Origin: Microglena sp. YARC
Lineage: Eukaryota > Chlorophyta > Chlorophyceae > Chlamydomonadales > Chlamydomonadaceae
Assembly (NCBI GenBank): GCA_022414725.1
Contig: CM039464.1
Span: 8,200,411 to 8,264,410 of the forward strand
Direction: 5' to 3'
DNA length: 64,000 nt
The notes below the pieces were generated by a model, which saw nothing but the letters and a program-made list of their open reading frames with translations, ran no database searches and had not been told where the DNA came from. Each line of letters opens with the position of its first letter. Position 1 is the stretch's first letter. The position numbers and the translations under genes were made by a program. Positions 22,725 to 34,509 of the stretch are shown in pieces.

Positions 22725-24278
22725 ACCATCAGCATGTTATTACAGTATGAACTTTCTATGTATAAGAGCCCTGATTAGCAATCTCACTTGGATTTCTGCT
22801 CCCATATGAGTCTGAACACATACATTCAACTGTGTAAAGAAAAGAGGGTAACCGCTACCGAGATAGTAAGATAGAGTTTGGTTACATGGTCTATCAGCCA
22901 TGGTTATATGCTCCTCAGATATTATGAACACCTGTTTACGGTACCAAGCTTGAACCTGGTTACTTCAGCCAGCAATTTGGCTGCTCCGCAGTGTTCGGCA
23001 GTAAAAATATATTTACAAGGAAAAAACTCTTGAGTACAGAATGTTGTCACATGGTTCGGAAGGTTTGAAGACATATCCTGGTCAAGCTCAATGCTAGTTG
23101 TGAAACTGTGTGGGTGAGTCCAACTGTTTCTGCACTGGTGGCGTGCCTTTAGGGAACAAATGAAGGAGTGTGTGATTTCATTCCAGTAACTTGGGACCAG
23201 GGTTGTTCAGAACGCTGTCTTGCGTCGAAGGGTTCATTACTTCATTGCGTTGTAGACGCAGATCTAGTGGGTCGGTTGCGTCCAAGACGGAGATTTTAGA
23301 GGGTCTGGGTGCGTCCCAGACACAGATTCTGAAACGGTTGCGCCTCAAGAAGCAGATTTCGAAACAGGCTGCATCTCGAGAAGCAGATTCAGCCCCCTCC
23401 CACCCCACACACACAACCCAACCCTGTCCCCTGAACAACCCTGCTTGGGATCAGCACAACCAGGAGTGTAGAGAGTGCCTTAGACGGATTGGAGGAGTAG
23501 GGAATACGGGATATCATACCGGTAGTTGTTGCAAATCAAATTAATAATCATAAATGAAATCCCTGCTTAGCTTTAATTGGCATTTCAGCCTGTATGCTAC
23601 TCTCAAGTTGACCTTAGTCATAATATTCAAAACAGGCAATCCACATACCATGTATGCATATCTCTGGAAGTCAATATTAACTACGATATACCGGTAAATG
23701 ATTGATGACACTGTAGAGGCTATCACGATAATCAACAAAAAGATCAACAATACAATGTGTGCACAACAGGGTACTACATTTGGTCATTTGGGGTTGCTTG
23801 TTTCACGCAACTGCCTTTTTTGCATGCGAGTACGCAGTTGGCTTTTTTAGTTTTTAACACACTGTGTAAGGTATTGCACCTTAGGAGGTGGTTTTCCCGA
23901 TACAAACCAGCAAAGCCAAGGGTCCAGTTTGAATGGCGAAGCCACTTGAAAAAACTGCGTGCTACAATGGGCCATTTGTAACTGCTTGTTTCACGCAACT
24001 GCCTTTTCTGTGTTTTTCCTGCATTTACTTGGGAGGGCCTAAGTTGGGAGGGGGGGGGGGGGGGCTGGAGACTGTAGGGACCAGAGACGTGTAGACAAGC
24101 ATGTTACAAACTTACAACAAGTGTCCATTCATCCATTGTATTGACGTACTCTACAACTATCAAGTAAATTATGTTACAACAAGTGCCCATTGTATTGATA
24201 AACTCTACACCCCCCTAAAAAACTGACGAGTACATCAAGTTGCATTGAAGATAATGGAAAACGAATCATTTGTGTCAA

Positions 24279-24322
24279 CTTATTGTATCATGGGTGGCGA
24301 GTGCCTGCCATGATACAATAAG
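24279..24322. repeat. Perfect 15-bp-stem hairpin
   Basis: CTTATTGTATCATGG (24279-24293) is followed after 14 nt by its exact reverse complement (24308-24322). The purpose is unknown; it could be the relic of a short inverted-repeat element. Confidence 0.9.
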
Positions 24323-24424
24323 AAGGATTACCATAAAAGCACAATGGCAGGCTGATTAGTGACTCGGAGTCACGCAAGTTGCGCGAGGGATTTTATTTGA
24401 AAAATGCCTAAGGATTTAATGCAT

Positions 24425-24640
24425 TTTCAGGGCAAAGCATGCTAAGGAAAGCAACTGTAAGCAATGCATAGCAACCACCATGTTAAGGTGGCCAGCTGCA
24501 AGCAATGCATAGCAAAAAACATGTTAAAAGTTCTTATAGCAATACATGGCAATAGGCATGTTAAAGTAAGAAACTGTAAACAATACGTAGCAATAATCAT
24601 GTCAAGGCATGTTAATGCTATTTCAGCATATTTCAGTTTA
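24425..24640. repeat. Short tandem array containing GCAATGCATAGCAA
   Basis: Four to five degenerate units of about 40-45 bp, each with AGCAATGCATAGCAA and CATGTTAA. It ends in three TATTTCAGTT units. Confidence 0.7.
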
Positions 24641-25202
24641 TTTCAGTTTATTTCAGGCTATTCCAGGCCCAGGACACAACGGTAGTCCAAAAGTCTGCAT
24701 GCTGCACGCAGAGGTTGACAAATATGCTTCAATCACGCATTCGGGCTACAAAGCTTGCGTGCCACCACTCAACAACGTGCGCTATGTAGTACCCTGGATC
24801 ATAGTACATACATGCAAGCATAAAATAATGTGACAGCAGTACTGGGTTTGTACGATATCGATTAGGCTAGTATCTCTAATCGCGAAGAATTTGTGACGCT
24901 GAGGACACACACAAACGTGTACATGCACATTGCCATCCTTCCATAGTCTGAATGTCAGATCATGATGAGAGCAGGTCAGTTCTTCCAAACTGGAAAACAA
25001 AATTAAGGTTAGGCTCAGGCTGGCTGGCTGGACCACTATGCCATGCGGCCATTGCATGTTATGCACATATATAACAATGCCCCTTCATTGGAGAGAGACA
25101 GTTGGGGAATCATCAGAATAAAGAATGAAATAATGACATTTTGAGTCAGTCAGTCAGTGCTTACTCATGAGTGAGCAAAATCTGTGGCTTTTGAGAGGCT
25201 AT

Positions 25203-25290
25203 AAATGAATAAACAAATAGTATGCCTTGTTGCGAGGCGTGAGGTTGAGGAGGGGCGCCCGTTTGCTTGCACTGGGTCCAACCACCTCTC
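25203..25290 (+). repeat. Dispersed element containing GCGTGAGGTTGA and GTTTGCTTGCACTG
   Basis: It reads TATGCCTTGTTGCGAGGCG, then TGAGGTTGAGG, then CGTTTGCTTGCACTGGG and CCAACCACC. Copies occur at 34378-34450 (+), 46390-46480 (-) and 63385-63465 (+), with a weak one at about 10340. GCCT...AGGC and GGTTG...CAACC suggest nested hairpins. No target duplication could be fixed. Confidence 0.75.
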
Positions 25291-25388
25291 AACTATATAC
25301 AGATGCCTACCGTTGTTGGCGCCTGTCAATCAGTCACAAGGTTAGCTTTGGCCTAGCTAGACAGAGGCTGGGGGGCTTGTTTCAAGAG

Positions 25389-27065
25389 CTAATATACCAC
25401 GATTCCCCTAGGGTACCTGAACTCTCCGAGATCCTTGCGCCAACCGCACACACCTGCAAGTGTGGTGACCGTCCCATCAGCCTTCACCTTCCTGATGCAG
25501 CTGTTGTCAGAGTCGGCAACAATCAGAGCACCCTTCCTGCCAATGGGAGCAACATCCCAGGGGCCCTGAAACCTAGCCTCTGAGCCAACACCATCTGCAG
25601 TTCCGTTGAACTGAGTGCCACACGTGCCAGCAATGGTAGACACTACGCCCTTCCTGTTCACCTTGCGGATGCAGTTATTGCCCATGTCAGCCAAGTACAC
25701 GTTTTCCTCAGCATCCACCCTCAGGCCAATAGCAGCGTTGAATCGTGCATCTAGGCCGTTACCATCCTTGTATCCATTCTGATTACAGGAGCCTGCCAGG
25801 AGTGTCGACGTTTCAGCATCCCAGGCTGCTGTTCGGACGCAGTTGTCATCGGTGAAGTACCTCATGCGTCCTGGTCCCATGGCAACACCAGACAGCAAAT
25901 CATACAACACATCCCCACGCTGCTTCCAGCTCTGCACAGCATTGGCGGTGCATCTGCCGATAGATTCAGTGGTGACAGAGCCATCTCTGGCAACCTTACG
26001 CATGCATGCTGAACCCTCAGTCACGTACAGCTCCTGGCTGACGGGATCAACTGCGAGGTACTGAAGGCTGTAGAAGGTGACTGTCATACTATCCCCATCC
26101 ACAACAGACATGCCCTTCAATGGGTTGCAGACGCCAGAGAAGGTAGACACCAATCCGCATGGTGCAATCTTCCTGATGCAGTTGTTTCCACTGTCTGCAA
26201 CATATAAGTTACCCTCTTGGTCAACATCAATGCCAAAAGGAGTATTAAAGCGTGCCTCAGCGCCCAATCCGTCGGCTGTGCCTTGGGTTGTTGCGCCACA
26301 GACTCCAGCAAAGACGGAGACTCGTCCTTTTTTGTCCACTTTTTGTATGCAGTTGTTTCCAGTATCAGATACAAAGATGGTTGATCCTGTTGGCAGAAGA
26401 CAGTGAACACATTTAGATTTGGCACTGGTCATTTGAGGGTTTGTTTTACAATGGGGGAACCAGGAAAGGGCGCATCTGATCAAACCTAGCCCTTCGTAAC
26501 CATGTAAGAGAGACAAAGGAAGACTGGGTCATCTTCGAGTCTTTGGTACACTTTTCTGAACCCCTTTGGCACCCTGACCATCCATCATGCACCCTTTCAG
26601 ACCCAATAAAAGGGTACCGAAGACCCCTCAAAGTTAGCAGTTTGGTGGAGGCGTCATTAGCTTGTAGTGGCCTAGGAAGAGAGGTTGCTCTGAAGATACA
26701 TGACATGTCATGTGTGCAATATTTAATGGACAGCAGTGGAATGGAATTGTAATGAATTTGTACAGGTTCTGGGGTATGGTTGTATCATTACATTACATTG
26801 TCATCGACAGGCCATTGTTGGCCCAAGACAAGCCCGTCCCCAAGCAAGCATTATTATCAGCACTAATTCCATTATATATACTTATTGCTTTGTATGAGAC
26901 AGTTGTTTCACTAGGTTCTGCATTGTGTACGCTCTCTTATTCCTCCATCTCACCTCGTTTGTGCCTCAGTTGGCGACGTGCATCAGCTCCGTGTGAGCTT
27001 AGCAATGCCACTAGCAGGAACCCCAACAAAGCAGTTTGGGTCAGCAACTGCATAGAAGCGAGCAT
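25389..27065 (-). CDS. Secreted NHL-repeat beta-propeller protein (two exons seen)
   Basis: Exon 1 (27065-26954) encodes MLASMQLLTQ and a hydrophobic core TALLGFLLVALLSS, a clear signal peptide, then a basic stretch. It ends AAACGAG before a GTGAGAT donor. Exon 2 (26386-25389) starts after CTGCCAACAG. The junction restores a GGA codon in phase 1, leaving a 567-bp intron. Exon 2 holds about five NHL blades: repeated IFVSDTGNNCIQKV, LYVADSGNNCIRKI, VYLADMGNNCIRKV and LIVADSDNSCIRKV, each followed by a V.TfAG.CG and G.eARF..P segment. Cys residues recur at fixed places (NCI, VCG), suggesting disulphide-linked blades. NHL propellers bind proteins, RNA or sugars; the ligand here is unknown, and secretion or endomembrane entry is inferred. 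The frame stops at TAG 25389-25391 right after YPRGIVVY, where another blade would start, so a further 3' exon may exist. Confidence 0.88.
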
Positions 27066-27089
27066 GATGAGATGATGATTTAATTGTAT

Positions 27090-27250
27090 TGTAGAATTAA
27101 ATGCTCACTGTGGCGCGAACTCAGGGCCCCCGTCGGTAAAGATAATGTTTCGGGTTCAGTTCGTCAATGCTTTTCCTTTGTAAGCCCTTCCTATCACGGT
27201 TTGGCAAGTCCATTTAGCCTATTTGGCCTTCCCCTGGGCTGTAACATACA
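27090..27250 (+). repeat. Dispersed repeat with GGGCCCCCGTCGG and TTGGACTGTAA-like end
   Basis: About 150 bp running from AATTAAATGCTCACTG through GAACTCAGGGCCCCCGTCGG and CAAGTCCATTTAGCCTATTT to CTGGGCTGTAACATA. Related copies, intact or partial and in both orientations, occur at about 1640, 1855, 34510, 36190, 40925, 42310, 45800 and 52815. Neither end shows a clear inverted repeat, so it may be a SINE or a decayed MITE. Confidence 0.7.
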
Positions 27251-29625
27251 TACACATGAGGTAAGCCAGAAAGAGTTCTAAGCACTTCAGCAAATGGGGG
27301 GGGGTGGGGGGGGGCTGGATATAATAATTTAACTGTTTGTTTACTGAGCACCTATGGGAGGGCGGCCTCAGCACGTTTTCTGTCAGAGTCAGGCCGGGTT
27401 TGCGCTAACAGGGTCCAAGCCAAGCCAGGTACGCAATTCAGTTAATTGGTGAGTTATCCTGAAGCTGTAGCACGCATCGACTCGACATGTAACAGAAGCG
27501 AGCCAAGTCATAAGCGTGCAGCATACGAGACATCGCACACAGGGGGCATTCAGGACGGGTGCATAATGGTCCCTACCTGCATGCTCGGATTGATCGGTTT
27601 AAACTTTCGAACAAATGCTGAAAGGCGACTTGCTCTGCCTAGGCTAGCCTTTATGTAAATATGCGAAGAATGAAATCGCTAAAAGATAAGCTAGTCGCTG
27701 GGTACGTTCCGTGAAAACGAATGAAATGACAGGGGTTTCGAGTGGGGTACACTTATTTTTTGCCCAGAGGCCAAGTACGGGTACTCAGAGGAGTGACTTC
27801 ACCCTCACTCGCCCTCGCTTCTCACACTTACAGATCATACTGGGTAATGCGCCGCTTCCAGGCAGCGGCCACTTTGGCGGCCTCGGGGCGCGGGGCGGCG
27901 GGAGGGGAGGGTGGGGGGAAGGGCGAAGGGTAGCTACCCAGGGTAGCTCCCAGGATGTTGCCCTGGAAGCCCCAGACCAAAGTTGTGTTCTCTCTTATCC
28001 GATGTCTCCGTAAAATGCAAACGCGAAGCAATTTTTAGAGCTAACATTGTCATTTCACCTCCTGCCATGCCTTGTGGCGAAAGCTGCCGATGGTACACGA
28101 GGGTACGTAAGTGACTGCCGCGAGCTCTACAGAGCACAGATCGAGCAAGGGAATCGATCAGTCGCCCTCGAATTGTGCCATCCATCACACTGCCTGAAGT
28201 TCAATTGTCAGAAACTGCGTGATTCTGCCCCTCGTTCCGACTGCTGCGATATGCCAGCCTGTACGGGCTGGAAAAGTGGGAATGGCCTGGTCTGGTACTA
28301 GGTCAGGTCAAATCTCCCATTTTCATTTTGTCATTTTGGGTGACCTTCTCTACATCTGAACCAAATACATCTGGGTATAATATGCTGGGAGGTTTCTAAC
28401 TAGTTCCCTGTATAAGAGATTGTGTGTCTAACTTATGAAAGAGTAACACACACAGAAATACTCTAGAAACGTGATAGATATTTGTGCACGTTTGAGGCTG
28501 TGGGGGGGTAAAATATATCCTCTTCTAGTCTGTATTTCACGTTCAGACCCTTCACATTTTTTGCCAGCGCTGGATATTTTGGCGATATGTGTTGTCAAGT
28601 CGAGAATACAATTTAGGCTGAAAATAAAATGAAAAATAGCAACTTTCCCCCTGATCTCCGCCTGTTTTGCGGAGCCCCCAGGGTCACCCCGTTGACCATT
28701 TGTCCGACCATACGAAGTCAAGAAGCCAACTGTCTCAAGTAACCGTTTACATGTCCTAGGCGGCGTCCCAATCGATGCAGAATATTGCCAGAGAGTGTTG
28801 CCTATCAGAGCAACAGGTGGCACAGGAATCGAGTGCAGCAGAGGGAAGCTAGGGATTACGACAGTGCCAGAGGCCAGTTAGGGTCATGGCTATGCCGACA
28901 AAACGACACAATCAGACAACACTACAAACGGACGACGGGGTGACTCTGGGGGCTCCCGCCCCCCAGAAGGGGGATGCCCAGCAAAAAAAACGAGGTCACG
29001 AGGGATCTGGAATGAAACGCATAGCCATTTCCTTCAATATAGTGGGTGCAAACGATACACGTCATCAGTTTATTGCATGTTGTGTTGGGTATAATTCAAT
29101 CATATACATTATGTTGAGCCGGTATGAACGGCACAGAGGATTTTCAGCACCAGAGACGAAAGTATCAGAAACCGATTTCCAAGCTGAGACCAAAATTATC
29201 CCTCTACATAATATGATGTGCAATTAACAAGTGAATCGAGCGAAGTTAACCTCTGTTTATCCATAAATGCATTTAGATATTGGATGAAGTAAATTTTGAC
29301 AACAATGCATCGATTTTGCTTGAATTGATGATGATGAGAAAAAATACATTTTCCCTGGTAATGATTTTTACTGCCAAAGACGGCGAGCGGCCAAAGTGCT
29401 AGCTGGAGCCATGCAACCAAGTTCAACACCACTGCAACCCACCATATTCAACTTGCATTGTGTGCGACACAATGTGGCATTGCAACTGATACAAGGTCAA
29501 GCTAAGAGGACTCAGGCTTTGCTGCCATTGTCCATGAATGTGGCATAGTGGTTAAATACCACTCAAATCATATTTGAACCGCAAAGAAAATGATATAAAT
29601 AGCCCTTTATCTCAGGTCCACCATG
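27251..29625. other. Gene-free stretch
   Basis: I see no supported gene. A G run (about 27296-27315) and a G/C-rich stretch (27880-27930) are present. Minus-strand frames at 28.43-28.82 kb have no recognisable motif. Confidence 0.45.
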
Positions 29626-29639
29626 ACATGCTTACGATT

Positions 29640-29940
29640 TGCTTGGGACCAGTTCCTCAAGTGCTCACCAAAATGAGGCCCTACTGAGAATATTTATACC
29701 TGTACATCTTGATTGTTTGAGCTTAGGCAACTGCTCACTAAAATGAGGCCCTACTAAGAAAATATATACGTGTACATCTTGATTGTTTGAGCTTAGGCAA
29801 CTGCTCACTAAAATGAGGCCCTGCTAAGAATATATATACGTGTACATCTTGATTGTTTGAGCTTAGGCAACTGCTCACTAAAATGAGGCCCTACTAAGAA
29901 TATACACCGGTACTTCATCTTGATTGTTCGGGGGTAGGCA
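29640..29940. repeat. 70-bp tandem array, four units
   Basis: GCTCACTAAAATGAGGCCCT and TGTACATCTTGATTGTTTGA recur at 70-bp spacing (29664, 29734, 29804, 29874). The first unit differs most. Confidence 0.9.
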
Positions 29941-30739
29941 AGTCCCTTTAGGAGCCAGCCATCTTCTCTATGAAATGTGACATAGACACACCGCTACTAA
30001 TGAACCTAGAATATTCTATTGTATTCGACCTACGTTGGTAAATTTGACAAGCTTTGCAACCGCTTGTTGCAAGCTGGTTGCAGTAAGTGGGTTGTAGCAT
30101 GCGGGTTGCTGCAAGTAGTTTGTTGCAAGTGGGTTGGAGCAAGCAGGTTGTTGCAAGTGTGCCAGTGCTTGTTGCAACCCGCTGCAAGAATGTCAAAGCT
30201 ACCGACGTACCGATACACTCTAACAAGCAGTCAAAGGACATACGAGACCTGCCCATCTTGGTCAGAAAAAACATCACTGCGCACTGATTGCATGTATTGT
30301 ACGGTCCAGAAATGAGCAATCTACGTAAAGGTCAGCAGAAGCATACTAAAATAAACAATGCACTCAATTGGAATCCAAATTAGATACCAGTTGAATACAT
30401 TGTTTAGTTTAATATGTTTCCGCTGACAGTATGGAACCACTTGAGTTGTTAATTCCTCAACTTATTCACTTAAGTATACACAAACAATGATGCATATGGA
30501 AATCCTGCATATGCCTGGCTGGCTTGCTACCCTAAAACCCTAAAACCCAAAACGCCTGGCTGGCTTGCTTGGCGTGTGAAGCAAATGGTGGATAGGCAGA
30601 CAAGTTGTTAGCCAGCCATCTAGTCAAGTATATACACTGCTCACAATATCGTGGGAATTCAACCTGATTAAAATCCCGATAAATGAAAGGATAAGAAGTG
30701 CATGTGAATGGCGAGTGCTAGGCTGCTAGATGTCATTAT
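29941..30739. other. Gene-free stretch with TTGCAAG-rich DNA
   Basis: At 30050-30185 degenerate units of GTTGCAAGTGGGTTG occur. CCCTAAAACCCTAAAACCC at about 30530 resembles telomeric repeats with an extra A. No gene seen. Confidence 0.5.
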
Positions 30740-31100
30740 CATCAACCCCCGCTATTCATCTAGTTCATCTGTTCTTCATCATCAGCTTTAGCATGTCCTG
30801 AACGTTACCTACTACCAGCCTCACCGAGCTCTTCATCTAGCTGGAACATGCATCAAACTCAGCATCACATATCTTGTCATCCCACCTTGTTGAGCTGTAC
30901 ACATGACGCGTGTTGGCTGTCTTCATCATCAGCTGTAGCATGTCCCGGACGTTCCCAACATCAACCTCAACGAGCTTGTCATCTAGTTGGCATTTGTACC
31001 AGACTGTGCATCACATATCTTGACATCCCACATTGCTGAGCTGTACATGTAAACTAACTGTTTTGGCTATCTTATTTCATCACCAGCTCCAGTGTGGCCC
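30740..31100. repeat. Tandem copies of the exon H 3' region
   Basis: About three degenerate units of about 150 bp containing GTTGGCTGTCTTCATCATCAGC, then AGCATGTCC, then CATCTAGTTGGCA and CATCACATATCTTG. The same text occurs once in exon H and its 3' side at 31520-31670. On the gene (minus) strand these lie downstream of exon H. Confidence 0.75.
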
Positions 31101-31136
31101 CACTCTGATTCTTAGATACTTATATGTAGGGAACGG

Positions 31137-31262
31137 CATTATGATATCATCTGATATCATGTCATCATATGATGTCATATGATGCCGGCAATCTGTCTAG
31201 GCCAAAGTTACCATTTATATACAATATCATATGATGCACTTAGCATGATACCATACTTATAT
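31137..31262. mobile_element. Truncated TAGGGAACGGCA-family MITE
   Basis: It starts TAGGGAACGGCATTATGATA and continues with TGATGCCGGCA and AAAGTTACCATTTATATA, as in the complete copies at 37897 and 38501, but its right end is missing. Confidence 0.75.
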
Positions 31263-31291
31263 GGATATATACAGATAGCAGGCCACCCTGC

Positions 31292-31492
31292 CACTGTTTC
31301 TTTTTGGGGCTACACATAGCAGCTTCTGTCCAGGTCAATTAGCCAGCCACTGGGCCAAGCCAAAAGCTTCCAGCTGCATTGGTATGCTGTCATGTCGGCT
31401 TTCAGACACACTAGCTAGCTTGAGGTTTGGCCCGAGGGCCAGGAAAGGAAGCTACCTAGAAGCTGCTACGAATAGCCCCAAAAGAAACAATG
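31292..31492. mobile_element. hAT-like MITE (CACTGTTTC family)
   Basis: 201 bp with ends CACTGTTTCTTTTTGGGGC and (inverted) CATTGTTTCTTTTGGGGC. Flanks CACCCTGC (31284-31291) and TACCTTGC (31493-31500) match at 6 of 8 positions. Confidence 0.88.
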
Positions 31493-31555
31493 TACCTTGC
31501 GTCATCCAGCACCTCCCAAATCATTTCTTACAACCAATCTCACTGAGCTTGTCAT

Positions 31556-31761
31556 CTAGTTGGCACATACACCAGACTCAGCATCACATATCTGGTTATT
31601 CCGCTTTTGGGACCCGTACAAGTGAAGCGTGTTGGCTGTTTTCATCAGAAGCTCCAGCATCTCTTGAACATTCCCAAACACCCGACCTTGACTCAAAGCA
31701 GATTGCACCCTGCCTAGCAGATCCTCACAAAAGAAGAGACCCTCCTTGAAATGGCGGTGGT
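31556..31761 (-). CDS. Exon H: second copy of the terminal TPR-like exon
   Basis: It begins after a CTGATTGCAG acceptor. With the last base of exon G it forms Asp, giving D-HRHFKEGLFFCEDLLGRV, a TPR-like helix pair (y.eGl..Ce.LL). It then runs VFGNVQEMLELLMKTANTL to TAG at 31556-31558. It is the counterpart of exon F (GHFDDGQAACQSL). The phase at the G/H junction (phase 1) equals that at E/F. Whether it belongs to the same transcript as exons A-F, is an alternative 3' end or is part of a broken paralogue cannot be settled by eye. Confidence 0.62.
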
Positions 31762-31849
31762 CTGCAATCAGATAGAACTTTTGTGAGAGAACAGAAGAAT
31801 ATGGAAGCAAAGATAGAGGGGATTGTGATGCGGATGCAAATCAGACTGT

Positions 31850-31925
31850 TCCCTGCCCAGCAGATCCTTGCAAAAGTAGAGACCCTCCTAGGAATGGCCG
31901 TGGTCTGCAATCAGAAACGACTTTT
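31850..31925 (-). repeat. Acceptor-side copy of the exon H edge
   Basis: On the minus strand it reads TCTGATTGCAG, then ACCACGGCCATTCC, then AGGAGGGTCTC, nearly identical to the true acceptor and start of exon H 120 bp away. It lies in the upstream intron. Confidence 0.85.
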
Positions 31926-31989
31926 GTGAGAGAACACAAGACAATTGGGGAAGGAAAAGTGGCAGATTCTATAGCGCAACGGTGAGAGG

Positions 31990-32861
31990 CGACACAGCGA
32001 AGCCTACCTATTTAATGGAGTCCACATGAGCACACCTCACTGCACAGTGTGAGCGTGCATAGGGTGCTTGGACATATAGTTGGGGACATGCGCCAAGCCT
32101 ACCTTTAGAATGGAATCCACATGAGCAAATCTCACTGTGCAGTGTGAGCGTGTATACCATGCTTGGGCATACAGTTGGGGACGTGAGCCAAGCCTACCTT
32201 TAGAATGGAGTCCACATGAGCAAATATCACTGTGCAGTGTGAGCGTGTATACCATGCTTGGACATACAGTTGGGTGCATGGGCCAAGCCTACCTTTAGAA
32301 TGGAGTCCACATGAGCAAATCTCACTGTGCAGTGTGAGTGTGTATACCATGCTTGGACATACAGTTGGGGACATGAGCCAAGCCTACCTTTAGAATGGAG
32401 TCCACATGAGCACACCTCACTGCGCAGTGTGAGCGTGCATAGCGTGCTTGGACATACAGTTGGGGGCATGAGCCAAGCCTACCTTTAGAATGGAGTCCAC
32501 ATGAGCAAATCTCACTGTGCAGTGAGAGCGTGTGTAGCATGCTTGGACATAAGTTGGGGACATGAGCCGATTCAACATATTGAATGGAGGCCACATGAGC
32601 ACACCTCCATGCACAGTGTGAGCGTGCACAGCGTGCTTGGACATACAGTTGGGGACATGAGCCAAGCCTACTTATTGAATGGAGGCCACATGAGCACACC
32701 TCACTGCGCAGTGTGAGCACGAATAGGGGGCTTGGACATACAGTTGGGTGCATGGGCCAAGCCTACCTTTAGAATTGAGTCCACATGAGCAAATCTCACT
32801 GTGCAGTGAGAGTGTGTATATCGTGCTTGGACATACAGTTGGGGGCATGAGCCAAGCCTAC
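31990..32861 (-). repeat. 95-bp array: nine extra copies of the exon G 3' end plus splice donor
   Basis: Each unit on the minus strand reads GTGAGGTGTGCTCATGTGG, then ACTCCATTCTAAAG, then GTAGGCTTGGC, the last coding bases of exon G followed by its donor. Extra copies begin near 32004, 32100, 32195, 32290, 32385, 32480, 32567, 32664 and 32761. Two of them (TATTGAATGGAGGCC on plus) are diverged at the donor. Confidence 0.93.
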
Positions 32862-33066
32862 CTTTAGAATGGAGTCCACATGAGCACACCTCACTGCGCA
32901 GTGTGAGCGCGTACACCGTGCTTGAAGATACAGTCGGGGGCCCGCGCAATGTCGGGCTTTGCCTGATTGCTTTCAAAGCATGGTCGCAACACATATCGAA
33001 GTCCTGGAGCTCAGTTCGGTACAGGAAGGCCATCATGTATAGTGGCTCCTCTCGAAGAGGTTGAAG
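32862..33066 (-). CDS. Exon G: second copy of the EPLY TPR-like exon
   Basis: 205 bp between a CCCACCCCCCAG acceptor and an AAAG/GTAGGC donor. It starts in phase 0 and ends in phase 1, exactly like exon E (199 bp). It encodes LQPLREEPLYMMAFLYRTEL then DFDMCCDHALKAI, aligning with exon E (VLPYRQEPLYQMAKLYRT, then DYEACYSYATAA), and SEVCSCGLHSK aligning with EMCTCGYYT. This is the sugar-transferase-associated TPR block with the P.r.EPLY.lA.lYR signature. It is a duplicated exon, with about 5.8 kb between the two copies. Confidence 0.72.
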
Positions 33067-33633
33067 CTGGGGGGTGGGGGTGGGTGGGGTAGGGTGGGGT
33101 GGGGTGGGGTGGGGGTGGGGGGGAGGGGGAGAGGGGGTGGGTGGGTGGGGTGGGGTGGGGTTGGGGGGTCAGACTTATCCCAATCCAAGACTTGCACGAA
33201 GTTAAACGAAACTAAAGGGAGAACATGAATGAATGCCGTCATGTACAGCGGCTCCTCTCGAAGAGGTTGCAGCTGGCGATGGAAGCTGGGAGTGGCAGAA
33301 ATTGTGGTTGTGGATGTTGTGGTGTTGGACACATTGGTGGTAACCCTTGTGGTGGTGAACATTTTGGAGGCAGAAATTGTTGTGGTGAAAACTTCATTTT
33401 TGACATTTTAGAGGTGGACATTTTGGTGCCGGAAATGGCGTTGGTGCAAATGATGGTGGACATGTAGATGATTGGAATTGGGGTGGTGAAAATTATGGAG
33501 GTGGACACTTAGATGGTTGAAATTGCGGGAGGTGATACTCACTGTTTCTTTGCTGGGCCATGCGAGGGGTTGAGTTGAGTGAGGGGATTACGTATGGCTG
33601 TGGAAAAGGCAATGTCGCTGAAAGAATTCATTG
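33067..33633. other. G-rich intron DNA with one acceptor-side copy of the exon G edge
   Basis: 33068-33170 is almost pure GGGGT/GGGTG on the plus strand, a polypyrimidine tract on the gene strand right before exon G. At 33225-33300 a second version of AACCTCTTCGAGAGGAGCC and ATGTACATGACGG-like exon start recurs, followed by GTGGTGGA-rich DNA. Confidence 0.75.
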
Positions 33634-33838
33634 TCGCTGTGTTTTATTTTGCTACGCGTAGCAGCTTTCACCCAGCTCCAATAGACAGCGACTGAGTCGC
33701 GCCCAAATATTGTAGCTGCATTTGAATGCCTGTCATATCAGCTTTCAGACACACTCGCTACCTTCAGGTTTGGCTCAATGACAGGGAAAGGGAGTAGCCT
33801 AGAAGCTGGTACTCGTAGGTAAAACAATAAACTGTGGT
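33634..33838. mobile_element. hAT-like MITE, diverged copy
   Basis: It starts CGCTGTGTTTTATTTTGCTA and has the family core (AGCAGCTTTCACCCAGCTCC and, on the other side, GGAGTAGCCTAGAAGCTGG). The ends are worn and no target duplication was fixed. Confidence 0.7.
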
Positions 33839-33843
33839 GATAC

Positions 33844-34048
33844 CCATAGCTTTTCTTTTCGGGTACGAGCAGCAGCTTTTAGGCAGCTTCCTGAGCCATC
33901 CACTCTACTAAACCCAAATATTGGGGCACTTCTGGACAGCCGATTGTATCAGCTTCAAGGGAAACTAGGTTGCGTTTGGTTTGGCTGAATAGCCAGTCAG
34001 GGGAGCTGCCCAGAAGCCACTGCTCGTAGCTGAACATAACAGCTATGG
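33844..34048. mobile_element. hAT-like MITE, CATAGCTTTTC subfamily
   Basis: 205 bp, CCATAGCTTTTCTTTTCGGG to an inverted CCATAGCTGTTATGTTCAGC. A right-half fragment of the same subfamily recurs at about 34230-34286. The flanking TGTATCACCCTTCATACAC follows both, so a segment was duplicated together with the element. Confidence 0.78.
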
Positions 34049-34509
34049 TGTATCACCCTTCATACACAAAAAGGGTTGGTAGGAGGAAGCCTGAAGGGTT
34101 GACAGTGGTAAGCTGGTCAGCACTTGGGTTCAGGTGGTTTAGGGTCTAGGTGGTTTAGTGTTTAGGTGGTTTACGTGGCTTAGGAAAAGAAGTGCTGACC
34201 AGCTAAGCCGTCTTGGAGCTTGGCACAGTGGCTGTCTCAGGGACTGCCTAGAAGCTGCTGCTCGTAGATGAACATAACAGCTATGGTGTATCACCCTTCA
34301 TACACAAAAAGGGTTGGTAGGAGGAAGGTAGGAGGAAACCCACTCCCATGTATACCCACAACTTCCGCCAATGAATGAATGGTATGCCTTATTACGAGAC
34401 GTGAGGTTGGGGGGGGGGCAGCCTGTTTGCTTGCACTAGGGCCGACCCCCAACTTCTGCCAACAATATGTTGTATGTTGTTTGTTGTATGTTGGTAAGTA
34501 CAAGGGTAG

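Larger units (their letters stand above)
22725..25388. other. Spacer between H4 and the NHL gene
   Basis: No gene that I can support. At about 23780-23850 and 23980-24010 TTGCTTGTTTCACGCAACTG occurs twice. A G run lies at about 24049-24064. A hairpin and a short tandem array lie further on, annotated separately. A copy of a dispersed GCGTGAGGTTGA element is at 25203-25290. Confidence 0.5.

Noticed and set aside
24782..25066. Downstream exon of the NHL gene (a frame with WPHGIVVQPA)
   Set aside because: The resemblance to YPRGIVV is a few residues only, and the rest is not NHL-like; a splice model could not be closed in phase.
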